A DNA stretch of 64,000 nt from Peptococcaceae bacterium BICA1-7 (GTDB lineage: Bacteria > Bacillota > Desulfotomaculia > Desulfotomaculales > Desulfocucumaceae): assembly GCA_000802095.1 (NCBI GenBank), contig JUEB01000017.1, forward strand, positions 1 through 64,000, written 5' to 3'. Each line of letters starts with the position of its first letter. Within the stretch, counting starts at the first letter, position 1. Below the pieces are notes generated by a model. That model was given only the letters and a program-made list of their open reading frames with translations, had not been told where the DNA came from and made no database searches. Positions 8,636 through 17,562 of this stretch are shown here, one piece after another. The translations under genes and the position numbers were made by a program.

Positions 8636-10138
8636 TCATACGAATTTTTTGGAGACCTTTTCCCCGTTATAGGAGAAAAGGACTTTTTTATTATCCAGCA
8701 GTGTTTCCATGTGTACCGGGCGGCCCCAGAGTTTGAACACGTGGGGAAGGGTGCGCTCCAGGTAGAAAACATCCAACTCCACCCCCTCAAACTGGTGGCT
8801 GAGGTAAAGCTCCCCGCGCCGGTTGAAGTCACCGTCCTCCACCACAATGTACGGATAGCCGCAGTAGGTCAGGCTGGAGACAATATTGTCCCGGACAGTC
8901 TCCCACTCCTTATCGGTGATCTTCCACTCATAGCCCACTTTTTTAAAAAGGTAAAGGTCCTGATCCTCTATGATCTCCCTGGTTAGATAGTTCCTCAGGA
9001 AAGAAATGTCATTTTCTGTTTCCCGCACCTCAAATATTTTTTTCCTGCCCTCACCGCCGCCGCGCCGGTATTTTTTTCTTTCCTCCTCAGTAGGATTATC
9101 CCACCGTTTTTCTATATCCTCGAATATTTTTAGCCCCAGCAGGTAAGGATTAACCCTAAGCTTTGAGGCCTGCACCACCCCGGCGTGCATCTTGGCGTAG
9201 TCAATGGCCTCGTCCACAGCCAGGTCCATCTCCCTCATAATCCTCATATGCCAGTAGGTGGCCCAGCCCTCGTTCATTATTTTGGTTTCCATCTGGGGCC
9301 AGAAGTAGAGCATTTCCTGACGGGCCACCGATATAACATCTCTCTGCCAGTCCTCCAGGTCCCGGGAATGGGTCATTATGAAAAGCAGCAGATCCTTTTC
9401 CGGGTTCTCGGGAAATCTCTTTTGCTTTTCCTCTTCGCAGTCCCCCCCGCATCCAGCCTTTTTATCCAGGTTCCAAAGGTCATCGTAAGGTGTTTCCTTA
9501 TCATTATGGTGGCCCTTGCCGCCGTGGCCGTGCCCGCTCTTCTCCCCGCAGTTACTGCCGCAATTGCTGCCGCACTTATTGCCGCATTCGCCTCCCGCGG
9601 AGTCCCTGTTAACCCCTTTTTCGGGGCCCTTGACATACCTGTACGGGTCCACCTGCTCCTGGATGGCCATTATAGAGTCCAGGAACTGCTCCACCTTCAG
9701 CTTGCCCAGCTTAAACTCGTAGTCCCTGAACCGGTTGGCCGCGCTGGACATTGTCTCCACCATCCCCCTGGAGGTCTGCCTGAAATAAGCGTTGTTTTTA
9801 AAAAAGTCGCAGTGCCCCAGCACGTGGGCCACCACCATCTTGTTCTGCACCAGGCTATTCCCCTCCAGCAAAAAGGCATAGCAGGGATCCGAGTTGATTA
9901 CCATCTCGTATATCCGGCTCAGGTTATAGTCATACTGGGTCTTCATTTTCTGATAGTTTTTGCCAAAGGTCCAGTGTGAGAATCTGGTGGGCATTCCGTA
10001 GGCCCCAAAGGTATAAATAATCTCAGCCGGGCAAATCTCAAAATACATCTTGTAAAAGTCGAGCCCAAACTCCACGGCCTTTTCGGTAATCTTCTCAATG
10101 GCCTCCTCAAGGAGCCCCAATTCATTCATAGTTTTCAT
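8636..10138 (-). CDS. spoVR: SpoVR family sporulation protein
   Basis: This 500-residue protein matches SpoVR, which in Bacillus affects spore cortex formation and elsewhere is co-expressed with PrkA and YhbH/YeaH. The family core is visible: FGAYGMPTRFSHWTFG near the N-terminus, HVLGHCDFFKNN, and MNEGWATYWH (about 300). An unusual feature is an insert at about residues 184-213 rich in Cys, Gly, His and Asn, with repeated CGSNCG units and GHGHGGKGHH, followed by CGGDCEEE. This looks like a metal-binding loop and is not part of the usual core. Start ATG at 10138 has GGGAGGG seven bases upstream. YhbH lies 34 kb away at 44571, and prkA was not seen. Confidence 0.92.
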   Translation of the reverse strand: MKTMNELGLLEEAIEKITEKAVEFGLDFYKMYFEICPAEIIYTFGAYGMPTRFSHWTFGKNYQKMKTQYDYNLSRIYEMVINSDPCYAFLLEGNSLVQNKMVVAHVLGHCDFFKNNAYFRQTSRGMVETMSSAANRFRDYEFKLGKLKVEQFLDSIMAIQEQVDPYRYVKGPEKGVNRDSAGGECGNKCGSNCGSNCGEKSGHGHGGKGHHNDKETPYDDLWNLDKKAGCGGDCEEEKQKRFPENPEKDLLLFIMTHSRDLEDWQRDVISVARQEMLYFWPQMETKIMNEGWATYWHMRIMREMDLAVDEAIDYAKMHAGVVQASKLRVNPYLLGLKIFEDIEKRWDNPTEEERKKYRRGGGEGRKKIFEVRETENDISFLRNYLTREIIEDQDLYLFKKVGYEWKITDKEWETVRDNIVSSLTYCGYPYIVVEDGDFNRRGELYLSHQFEGVELDVFYLERTLPHVFKLWGRPVHMETLLDNKKVLFSYNGEKVSKKFV

Positions 10139-10225
10139 AAAAAATCCCTCCCATACATCTAAGGTATGCCGGAGGGATTGTACAAATTTAATATTTTGGG
10201 CCGGACGGGGAGAGGGAGATTGCTA

Positions 10226-10256
10226 ACGGGTAATACCTGAGGTCAGGAGACTGCTT
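10226..10256. repeat. dispersed 30-32 bp repeat unit (family A)
   Basis: A single unit in reverse orientation (GGGTAATACC, then GGTCAGGAGACTGC) between spoVR and the zinc-ribbon island. The rest of 10139-10393 is AT-rich and without clear features. Confidence 0.6.
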
Positions 10257-10393
10257 ATGATACCTTTTTATACGGATAAATAGCTTTATTATGGTATTTT
10301 TTTGTCATATTGGTAAATTTGACAGGAATTTGTGAATAATTGGCGAATTTATAAATGCATGTATTTAGTAATGGATAGAAAGGTGGTGAAAAA

Positions 10394-11545
10394 ATGTTTT
10401 GTACAAAGTGTGGGAAAAGGTTGCCTGAACAAAACAATTTCTGTACCCAGTGCGGTAATATTATACGGCCCCCAATTGAGCACAGTTATACAGAACGAAA
10501 AAGCTCTGAGGAACCAGATATTCCACAGGCTCAAACAGCTTCAGAAGCACATGAACTGTCAAATGGGATTACAGAAGAAGATTTCAGAAGATTTATTGGA
10601 AACAAAGCCGATTATTATATAAGTAAATGGAAAAAGGCAAATACATCTTCGCCAAAGGTGTTTTTTCCCAGTTGGAACTGGGCTGCATTTTTAATAACCT
10701 GTATATGGGCAGCATATAGGAAGATGTATGCCTATGCCGCGCTGTTTTTGGTCCTCACCGTAATACTTTATTTAATTACTGACATTGCACTCCTGCCTTT
10801 AGGAGCTTTAGTTATTAATATCGTAGCAGGTATTACTGGCAACTACTTGTATTTTCTTCATTGTTCTTCAAAAATTTCTTCAGCTAAGAAAACCGGTAAT
10901 AATAATTATACCAGTGCGGGGGGAACCAACTGGCAGGCGATAGTTGTTTCAGTGCTCGCCTGTATACTGGTAGGGACCTCTTATTCTTTTGCCTATAATG
11001 CTCTGACAGAAAAACCTACTCAAACGCTAAACATAAACTCCCCGGATAATCAGCAGATAAAATCCCAGGAGTCAATAGTTACTCCTGAAGACCCTGCGGA
11101 AAAGCCCAGCGCCATTCCTGGAACGGGCGATCAGGCCCAGCCCGGGAAAGCAGTAACAGCAGAAACAGTTACTCCTTCAAATCCGGCTATGCAAACTAAT
11201 GCAAAGGCAGACGAAACAAAAAATATAACGTCCAATAATACCAGCACATCCCCCAAAACAGCGTGGGACACAATTACATACGACGGATATAAATATGAGG
11301 GTGAATGGTTGGACTATCCAGACGGGCATTGTGTTTTTCATGGTAAAGGCACATTGACATATCCAAGTGGTGATAAATATGTTGGTGAATTTAGAAACGG
11401 AAACATCGAGGGCTTCGGCACTTATTACTTTGCTGAGGGACAAAAATATGTGGGCCAGTTTAAAAACGATTGTTTTGACGGGAAAGGCAAAATTGTGAAT
11501 GCGGACGGAACAATAGCCGAAGAGGGAACATATAGACAAAATTAA
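10394..11545 (+). CDS. zinc-ribbon membrane protein with C-terminal MORN repeats
   Basis: A 383-residue protein of unknown role. It opens with a double-CxxC zinc ribbon (FCTKCGKRLPEQNNFCTQCG). A soluble segment follows, then a hydrophobic block of about three membrane helices (residues 95-160) and another helix (about 180-200). A low-complexity Thr/Asn/Pro/Ser linker (200-285) leads to about three MORN repeats at the C-terminus (YEGEW, YVGEFRNGNIEGFGTY, YVGQFKNDCFDGKG). MORN repeats usually bind lipid or protein. The start ATG is preceded by AAAGGTGGTG. It is first of three plus-strand genes sharing the MFC zinc-ribbon N-terminus. The DNA is clearly more AT-rich than its flanks, suggesting acquisition. 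Confidence 0.8.
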   Translation: MFCTKCGKRLPEQNNFCTQCGNIIRPPIEHSYTERKSSEEPDIPQAQTASEAHELSNGITEEDFRRFIGNKADYYISKWKKANTSSPKVFFPSWNWAAFLITCIWAAYRKMYAYAALFLVLTVILYLITDIALLPLGALVINIVAGITGNYLYFLHCSSKISSAKKTGNNNYTSAGGTNWQAIVVSVLACILVGTSYSFAYNALTEKPTQTLNINSPDNQQIKSQESIVTPEDPAEKPSAIPGTGDQAQPGKAVTAETVTPSNPAMQTNAKADETKNITSNNTSTSPKTAWDTITYDGYKYEGEWLDYPDGHCVFHGKGTLTYPSGDKYVGEFRNGNIEGFGTYYFAEGQKYVGQFKNDCFDGKGKIVNADGTIAEEGTYRQN

Positions 11546-11584
11546 TATATTGGTAATTAGTTTTTGTTTGAAAGGAGATAAATG

Positions 11585-12148
11585 ATGTTCTGTCAACAAT
11601 GTGGAAATGAAAATGAGAACCAGTCAATTTTTTGCTATCACTGCGGAGTTTCCCTGCAATCAACAAATCCTGAGGTGCCCATTCAACCGGCATCACATCC
11701 CAACCTTACTAGTTATGCTGGTTTTTGGAAGAGATTCGCAGCATGTATCATCGATGGTATTATAACAAACATTGCAGGTTTTATTTTTGGATTTTTCATA
11801 GGGTTTTTTGATGGTTTCAGTAAAGCGCTGGGGGGCGTTGGACTAGGTGATACAACTGCTATAAATTCAGTATTCAGCCTGATAATCGGGTGGCTTTACT
11901 TCTCCATTATGGAAAGCTCGGATAAACAAGCTACTATTGGAAAAATGGCACTCGGAATTATCGTTACTGATACTGAAGGGAAAAGAATTTCTTTTGGGAG
12001 AGCCACTGGCAGATACTTTAGCAAAATAATTTCTGCACTTATTTTATTAATTGGATTTATTATGGCTGGTTTTACCAAGAAGAAACAAGCTTTACACGAT
12101 ATAATTGCCAATAGCCTGGTAATTAATAAACCCAGAAACATTAGATAA
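11585..12148 (+). CDS. zinc-ribbon RDD family membrane protein
   Basis: About 187 residues. An N-terminal zinc ribbon (MFCQQCGNENENQSIFCYHCG) is followed by one RDD domain (about 42-180). The domain has AGFWKRFAACIIDGII, a long hydrophobic pair of helices, KATIGKMALGI-like sequence and KKKQALHDIIANSLVI. RDD proteins are small membrane proteins of uncertain function, some linked to ion or proton exchange. Two ATGs are adjacent (11582, 11585). The second is chosen because GGAG at 11574 is better spaced and the product then starts MFC like both neighbours. It lies 39 bases after the MORN gene and is probably cotranscribed with it. Confidence 0.82.
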   Translation: MFCQQCGNENENQSIFCYHCGVSLQSTNPEVPIQPASHPNLTSYAGFWKRFAACIIDGIITNIAGFIFGFFIGFFDGFSKALGGVGLGDTTAINSVFSLIIGWLYFSIMESSDKQATIGKMALGIIVTDTEGKRISFGRATGRYFSKIISALILLIGFIMAGFTKKKQALHDIIANSLVINKPRNIR

Positions 12149-12250
12149 TAGACTAGTCATCAAAATGACTTTATCTATTGATATTAAAGGTCGATTAATT
12201 ATTATGATGATATATTATATCGACCTATATTCTTTTTTATGGAGAAAAAG

Positions 12251-13372
12251 ATGTTCTGTACAAAATGCGGTAAACAGATTATTTTTCAGGATAATTTTTG
12301 CCAAAAATGCGGAGCTCTTATTGCTAAAACTGACCATCCAGTGGTTTTTGATACTATTGATTTGTCATCTATACAATATGCTAAACTATTTAATAGAATA
12401 AAAGCTTTTTTAATTGACTTAATAATCTTGTACATAATAGGTGTTTTCAACGGACCACTGCATTACTTCTTAATTGGTTTTGTAAAGAGTTTTTATAAAA
12501 CACTTTTTGGTTCATTCGCGGTTGAATTAACTATTGATACATCAATCTATTTACATATTATTATCAGTATATTTTTGGGATGCTTATATTTTACCTTTAT
12601 GGAGAGCTCAAGCAAAAAGGCTACATTTGGTAAAATGGCAATGAAAATTATAGTTACTAATTTAGATGGGGAAAAACTATCTATTCAGAAATCAACTGCC
12701 AGATTTTTTTTGAAAATATTCCTTGCAGCACCTTTGCTAATAGGTTTTCTGGTGAACAGGTATACCTATAAAAAACAAGCTCTGCACGATTTTTTAACAG
12801 GCAGTATAGTAATAGATGATTTACCCAAACATACTACCGCTCCTGTATTTCACAGCATAAAAACATTAGGCCTCATGAATTTATCAGATTATAAAATATA
12901 TGCAGGTTTTTGGAAACGGTTTTTAGCTATGATCGTTGATTTACTTATTCTTCATGTAATTATATTTCTATCCGAGGCACATTATTCTCTAGCAAAGCTA
13001 ATTCATTATATTTATACTTATCTGACAGGAACTGATCCTCGCAGTGACGAATCGATACCTGTAATAATAAGCATAATTACAATTAACTGGATTTACTATG
13101 CATTAATGGAAAGTTCTCATAAACAAGCAACACTTGGCAAAATAGGTTTAGCTATTATCGTAACAGATAGGTATGGCAATAGAATATCTTTTGGAAGGGC
13201 CACTGGCAGGTATTTTGGCAAATTTATATCTACATTAATTTTACTAATCGGCTTTATCATAGCAGGATTTACAAAGAAGAAAGAAGCTTTACATGATATT
13301 ATGGCTGGGTGCCTGATTATTAATAAACCGATTAAAAACCGTAAAGGTGAAGAAAAAAGTTGCAACTATTAA
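12251..13372 (+). CDS. zinc-ribbon protein with two tandem RDD domains
   Basis: About 373 residues: zinc ribbon (MFCTKCGKQIIFQDNFCQKCG), RDD domain 1 (about 45-190) and RDD domain 2 (about 215-365). The second domain closely resembles the single RDD of the previous gene (KQATLGKIGLAIIVTDRYGNRISFGRATGRYF). The tandem arrangement looks like an internal duplication or fusion. A longer frame starts at 12239, but GGAGAAAAAG ends directly before the ATG at 12251, and the MFC start matches the paralogues. It is very AT-rich. Function is unknown; a role as membrane carrier or stress protein would be inference only. Confidence 0.82.
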   Translation: MFCTKCGKQIIFQDNFCQKCGALIAKTDHPVVFDTIDLSSIQYAKLFNRIKAFLIDLIILYIIGVFNGPLHYFLIGFVKSFYKTLFGSFAVELTIDTSIYLHIIISIFLGCLYFTFMESSSKKATFGKMAMKIIVTNLDGEKLSIQKSTARFFLKIFLAAPLLIGFLVNRYTYKKQALHDFLTGSIVIDDLPKHTTAPVFHSIKTLGLMNLSDYKIYAGFWKRFLAMIVDLLILHVIIFLSEAHYSLAKLIHYIYTYLTGTDPRSDESIPVIISIITINWIYYALMESSHKQATLGKIGLAIIVTDRYGNRISFGRATGRYFGKFISTLILLIGFIIAGFTKKKEALHDIMAGCLIINKPIKNRKGEEKSCNY

Positions 13373-13440
13373 TTGATTCCATAGGGCAGAGTCTGAAATA
13401 TTTATAAAAAATGCTCCCTCCGCCTTCTTAAGGGCCGGGC

Positions 13441-13477
13441 TGGTTTTTCTATGTCCTCTGTGTCCTCTGTGGCCTTA
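13441..13477. repeat. half copy of the CTCTGTGG-ended element
   Basis: ATGTCCTCTGTGTCCTCTGT (13451-13470) continued by GG matches the right end of the MITE-like element found at 21511 and 48909. The left end is absent here. Confidence 0.55.
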
Positions 13478-13488
13478 ATAATATAAAA

Positions 13489-13522
13489 AGGTCCGGCTTT
13501 AACCAACCTCAAAGCCGGACCT
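13489..13522 (-). terminator. terminator of the GGDEF-EAL gene
   Basis: AGGTCCGGCTTT (13489-13500) pairs perfectly over 12 bases with AAAGCCGGACCT (13511-13522). The minus strand continues TTTTTATATT, so it ends transcripts from the gene at 13591. Confidence 0.88.
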
Positions 13523-13529
13523 GCAAAAC

Positions 13530-13640
13530 TCCTGTCTCCTGTCTCCCGACCGGAGGGTATTACCCAAAAGCAGTCTCCTGACCGGAGGTATTACCCCTTA
13601 GCAGTCTCCCGACCGGAGGTATTACCCGAAAGCGTCGGAC
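13530..13640. repeat. family A tandem repeat array (three 31-32 bp units)
   Basis: Three successive units of the form AGTCTCCYGACCGGAGGTA followed by TTACCC and a variable AGC. The last one and a half units lie inside the 3' end of the GGDEF-EAL gene and encode its final residues. Confidence 0.8.
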
Positions 13641-16600
13641 CGGGCCTGTCTATATGGTAGCCCTGACCATAGGTGATGCCTATGTCCTTTACTATCTTCA
13701 TGGTGGCCTCGTTCTCCACATACTCGGCCACGGTCTCCATGCCCAGGGTGCGGGCCAGGGCGTGCATGGCCTTTACCAGGGCGCGGCGGGTGGGGTCTCC
13801 CTCCAGGGTGCGGATGTAATAGCCGTCTATTTTTATCTGATCCACTGACAGGTTATTCAGGTAAATGAATGAATTGAAGCCTGCTCCGAAGTCATCCAGG
13901 GCAAAGCGGCACCCCAGGTCCTTTATGCGTTTCACCCAGCGTTCGGCCGCCGCCATGTCCTGCACCACTGCCGTTTCGGTAATTTCAAATCCCAGCCGGC
14001 CCGGGTCAATTCCTGAATTGATCAACTGCTCCTCTATGAAGGCGGTGAAGTTCTCATCAGCCAGGCTGCTGCCTGACAGATTCATAAAAATCTTTATGTG
14101 GGATATTCTTTGCAGGGTGTTGATCACATTTTTAAAGACCCAGCGGTCAACCTGGGGCATCAGGCCATAGCGCTCGGCAATGGGTAAAAAGTCGCCCGGC
14201 GGTATAACACTGTTGTCTTCCCCGGTCATCCTGATCAGAGCCTCATAGTGCTCCACCCGGTCATCGTCAATTCTTACCAGTGGCTGGTAATGCAGTATAT
14301 AACGGTCTTCGGCCAGGGCTGATTTAATCTTTGCTGTCCATTGGTTGTCCTCGGTAAGCCGGGCTAGGGCGCCATCCTCCTGACGATAAACCGCCACCCT
14401 GTTTTTACCCTGCTCCTTGGCCATGTACATGGCTGTGTCGGCCTGGGAAAGGATCACCCCGGGGCTGTATTCCCCGTCCACTATGACCACACCAATGCTT
14501 AGAGTGAGGTGGAAGTTATGTTCATCAACTTTAAAGCGATATTCCTCCACCTCCCTGCGCATGCGCTCGGCTATAAACTGCCCCTCTTCGGGAAAAACAC
14601 CCTCCAGCAGCACAGCGAATTCGTCCCCCCCGAACCTGACCAGCAGGTCCCCGTTGCGCAGCATGTTCTGCAAAAGCCTGGTCAGGGTGAAAAGCACCTG
14701 GTCCCCGGCAGTGTGCCCCAGAGTATCATTAACCAGCTTAAAATTGTCCAGGTCCATAAACAGAAGGCAGCTGTGCACTCCCCGGCCGGCCCTGGCCACC
14801 GACCTCTTGAGAGAGTCCTCCAGCACCCGGCGGTTGGGGAGACCGGTAAGGGGATCATGGGTGGCCATGTAGCTGAGCTGCTGCTCGTGCTGCTTACGCT
14901 CGGTAACATCCTGCTTGATAGCCACAAAATGTGTAATAATGCCGTACTCGTCCCTTACCGGGGTAATGGTCTGCTCCTCGGTGTAAAGGCTTCCGTTTTT
15001 ATGGCGGTTTTGAGTTTCACCGTGCCAGACCTGCCCTGAATAAATGGTTTCCCAGAGTTCCTTGTAAAAGCCATCATTATGGATGTCCGATTTGAGGATA
15101 CTCATATTTTTACCTTTAACTTCTTCAAAGGTATAGCCGGTAAGACCGGTGAAGGCCGGATTTGTCCAGGTGATCAGCCCCTTAAGGTCGGTGATGACAA
15201 TAGCGTTGGCAGCCGACTGGAGGGCGGCGGCCTGGAGGCGCAGCTGCTCCTCCCTTTTTTTACGCCTGGTGATGTCTCTGCATATGGCCTGGATATAATA
15301 CATATCCTTAAGCCTTATCCGGTTGAGACTTATCTCGGTATCAAAAAGAGTTCCATCAAGGCGGCTGTGTCTCCAGTAAAAATACCTGGGCTCTCCATCC
15401 AGCACTGCATTAATCAATTTTGTGGCCTTCTCCCTGGAGGAAGCCTCGTCAGGCTGCCTTTCCGGGGAAAAATAAAGCACGCTCTGCCCGATAATACCGC
15501 TGCGGTCACAGCCAAACATCTCCTGTGTCTTTAGGTTGCAGTCCACAATAGTCATCCCGTCCATAATAATGATGGCATCACTGGCAGAGTCGAACAATGT
15601 CCTGAATTTGGTCTCACTTTCCCTTAAGGCCTCCTCGGCCCTCCGGCGCTCAGTGACATTGGTGGATATTCCGACAAAATGGCGGCATCCCCCATCCTCC
15701 TCGTAGATGGGGTAGAGTGTAACATTCCAGTTGATCGGTACACCATCGCTCCGTATGCAGTTAGCCTCAAAGGAACAGCGCTCCCCCTGCAGCACCCTGG
15801 CCACCGCTTCATCCACCATCTGCCGTGTGTCCTCCGGCCACATCTGGCTGAACTTTTTACCGATAACATCGGTCTCCCGCCACCCCATGGCCTTCATTCC
15901 CGAAGAATTGACGGCTACAAAGCGGCTCTCCCGGTCAAATACCTTGACACAGTTGGGCGACCCCTCCACCAGTCCGTGATACCTGCGCTCGGACAGAGAT
16001 ATGCGGCCCGCCAGCTCTCTGGTTGATATAAGGGCCATATAAAAGACTATAATCAGCACGCACAGAACAAGGGTTATGCATATACAGAAAAATCTGTAAA
16101 CCCAAACCTGGTCGATGGAGCTCAAAAGCACCAATGACCAGCCCCCGCCGCCTATTTCCCGGCGGTCGGCAATATAGCCCGCCCCTTTATACAGCATCTG
16201 ATCCCCGTCATCTATCCTGAACGGCAGCAGAGTCTTCACGTCTGCCCCGCTTTCCGGCAGCCAGAGGGGCACATAGTGCATGTCTTCATTGCTGGAAAGA
16301 TAAATATACCCGTTGGGATCAACAAAAAAACAGTATTGATAGCTGCTGAAATTCTTTTCTATATCCGCCAGATTCTTTTTAATTACTGCCGCTCCGATAA
16401 TTCTGCCCTGTTCATCCTTTACCGGGAAACCGGAATAATAATACCTGTCGCCGGTTCTCCCCCCGGTCTCAAAATACCGGCCTGCCCCACCCGATAGTGT
16501 CTCACGTATGTAAACCAGGGACTTAAGGTCACTGCCCTGTATGCTGTCCGCAGTGCCGCTGCCGGAGGAGGCTATAACCTTCCCTTCACTGTCAGTCAAA

Positions 16601-17562
16601 AAGCATGCCGATGCCTCCATGGCACTTTTATACCTGTCAAGTGCGGAATTAGCCCTTTCTATATCCTCCGGAGACTTCCTGGTAAGAGCAGGCGCTATCC
16701 AGGTGGAACCTGCCAGCGAGGTGGCGCTGCGGGCGGCGTCATTTAGCTCTCCGTTTAGAATAAGAGACAGCTGGGAGATGTCATTCTTACTGTTTTCCCT
16801 AATCTCCTTAAAGGAAAAGCTGCCCCAGTAATAGGCCGCCCCCCAGCCCAGTCCCAATACCAATACCACATTCACAACAATAAGAAAAATATACTTACTG
16901 CCACGGTAACGATCAGGCAAATCAAGCTCTATTCTGCGGTAGGCCATCAGGAATGCCCAGAGGCACATGGCCACGGCAAACAGGATCAGGGTCTGCGCCA
17001 GCTTGCCATACAGGCTGCCCGCCTCCATGAAAGACTGCGCCGCCGCTGTCATGATCAGAGTGTAAAGTGCCATGCCTGCACCGGCCGCCTTAAGCCTTGA
17101 GCTTAAATCCCCAGCCAGCCCCCGGGAGGAGATAAAAAGGGCCGCCGAGGCCACAGCCCCCCCCATCATGCCCGTCCACCTTAAATAGGAGTTAAACTCA
17201 ACCGGGCCGCCCATTCCACCCCAGATAGGCAAAGCCAGCAGGGGAACAAATATCCACCTGCCCACCCCCCGTCCAGTAATTCTTTTAAACCCGTCCCGCC
17301 CAAACTCCACCAGCAACAAGTAGGCCATAAGCAGCAAAAAAACCCCGGCAGCACTAAACAGCGTGCCGTCGCCCAGGCTGAAGGAGATCAGTAGAAGCCA
17401 CTCATATACCCCGTGGCACAGGCCATATAAGGATAGGATTAGCCAGGGCAGCAGACGGTTTCCGGACTTGCTCAGAGAGAGACAAACCGCCGAAAGTATA
17501 ATCAGTGCCAGGCCGTTAAGGAATATTAAGTAGTCGATTTGCCCTTCCCAGAAGCTAACCAC
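13591..17562 (-). CDS. membrane sensor: 7TM-like, Cache, PAS x3, GGDEF, EAL
   Basis: A c-di-GMP enzyme of about 1323 residues. Domains in order: a block of about seven membrane helices (1-215); a helix plus an extracytoplasmic Cache-type sensor (230-500) closed by a helix near 505-530; three PAS/PAC segments (535-655, 660-780, 785-905); GGDEF (910-1070); and EAL (1080-1320). The cyclase motif RFGGDEF has an RxxD (RNGD) inhibitory site. The EAL domain keeps YEALIRM, FMNLSG, FEITET, ALDDFGAG, KIDG, VAEYVEN and YGQGYH, so both halves look intact. Start: GTG at 17562 has AGGAGGAGA upstream and overlaps the HMG-CoA lyase stop by 8 bases; an upstream TTG (17598) has no ribosome site. The last dozen residues are encoded by dispersed-repeat DNA. 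Confidence 0.9.
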   Translation of the reverse strand: MVSFWEGQIDYLIFLNGLALIILSAVCLSLSKSGNRLLPWLILSLYGLCHGVYEWLLLISFSLGDGTLFSAAGVFLLLMAYLLLVEFGRDGFKRITGRGVGRWIFVPLLALPIWGGMGGPVEFNSYLRWTGMMGGAVASAALFISSRGLAGDLSSRLKAAGAGMALYTLIMTAAAQSFMEAGSLYGKLAQTLILFAVAMCLWAFLMAYRRIELDLPDRYRGSKYIFLIVVNVVLVLGLGWGAAYYWGSFSFKEIRENSKNDISQLSLILNGELNDAARSATSLAGSTWIAPALTRKSPEDIERANSALDRYKSAMEASACFLTDSEGKVIASSGSGTADSIQGSDLKSLVYIRETLSGGAGRYFETGGRTGDRYYYSGFPVKDEQGRIIGAAVIKKNLADIEKNFSSYQYCFFVDPNGYIYLSSNEDMHYVPLWLPESGADVKTLLPFRIDDGDQMLYKGAGYIADRREIGGGGWSLVLLSSIDQVWVYRFFCICITLVLCVLIIVFYMALISTRELAGRISLSERRYHGLVEGSPNCVKVFDRESRFVAVNSSGMKAMGWRETDVIGKKFSQMWPEDTRQMVDEAVARVLQGERCSFEANCIRSDGVPINWNVTLYPIYEEDGGCRHFVGISTNVTERRRAEEALRESETKFRTLFDSASDAIIIMDGMTIVDCNLKTQEMFGCDRSGIIGQSVLYFSPERQPDEASSREKATKLINAVLDGEPRYFYWRHSRLDGTLFDTEISLNRIRLKDMYYIQAICRDITRRKKREEQLRLQAAALQSAANAIVITDLKGLITWTNPAFTGLTGYTFEEVKGKNMSILKSDIHNDGFYKELWETIYSGQVWHGETQNRHKNGSLYTEEQTITPVRDEYGIITHFVAIKQDVTERKQHEQQLSYMATHDPLTGLPNRRVLEDSLKRSVARAGRGVHSCLLFMDLDNFKLVNDTLGHTAGDQVLFTLTRLLQNMLRNGDLLVRFGGDEFAVLLEGVFPEEGQFIAERMRREVEEYRFKVDEHNFHLTLSIGVVIVDGEYSPGVILSQADTAMYMAKEQGKNRVAVYRQEDGALARLTEDNQWTAKIKSALAEDRYILHYQPLVRIDDDRVEHYEALIRMTGEDNSVIPPGDFLPIAERYGLMPQVDRWVFKNVINTLQRISHIKIFMNLSGSSLADENFTAFIEEQLINSGIDPGRLGFEITETAVVQDMAAAERWVKRIKDLGCRFALDDFGAGFNSFIYLNNLSVDQIKIDGYYIRTLEGDPTRRALVKAMHALARTLGMETVAEYVENEATMKIVKDIGITYGQGYHIDRPGPTLSGNTSGRETAKG

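Noticed and set aside
9185-9979. 264-codon hydrophobic plus-strand frame opposite spoVR
   Set aside because: It is antisense to conserved SpoVR motifs; apparent hydrophobicity comes from the reverse of the Cys/His/Gly codons.
13530-13640. Regular 30-32 bp repeats that look like a short CRISPR array (also at 37041, 37275 and 38211)
   Set aside because: The whole unit repeats without unique spacers, copies are degenerate and in both orientations, and no cas genes are present.
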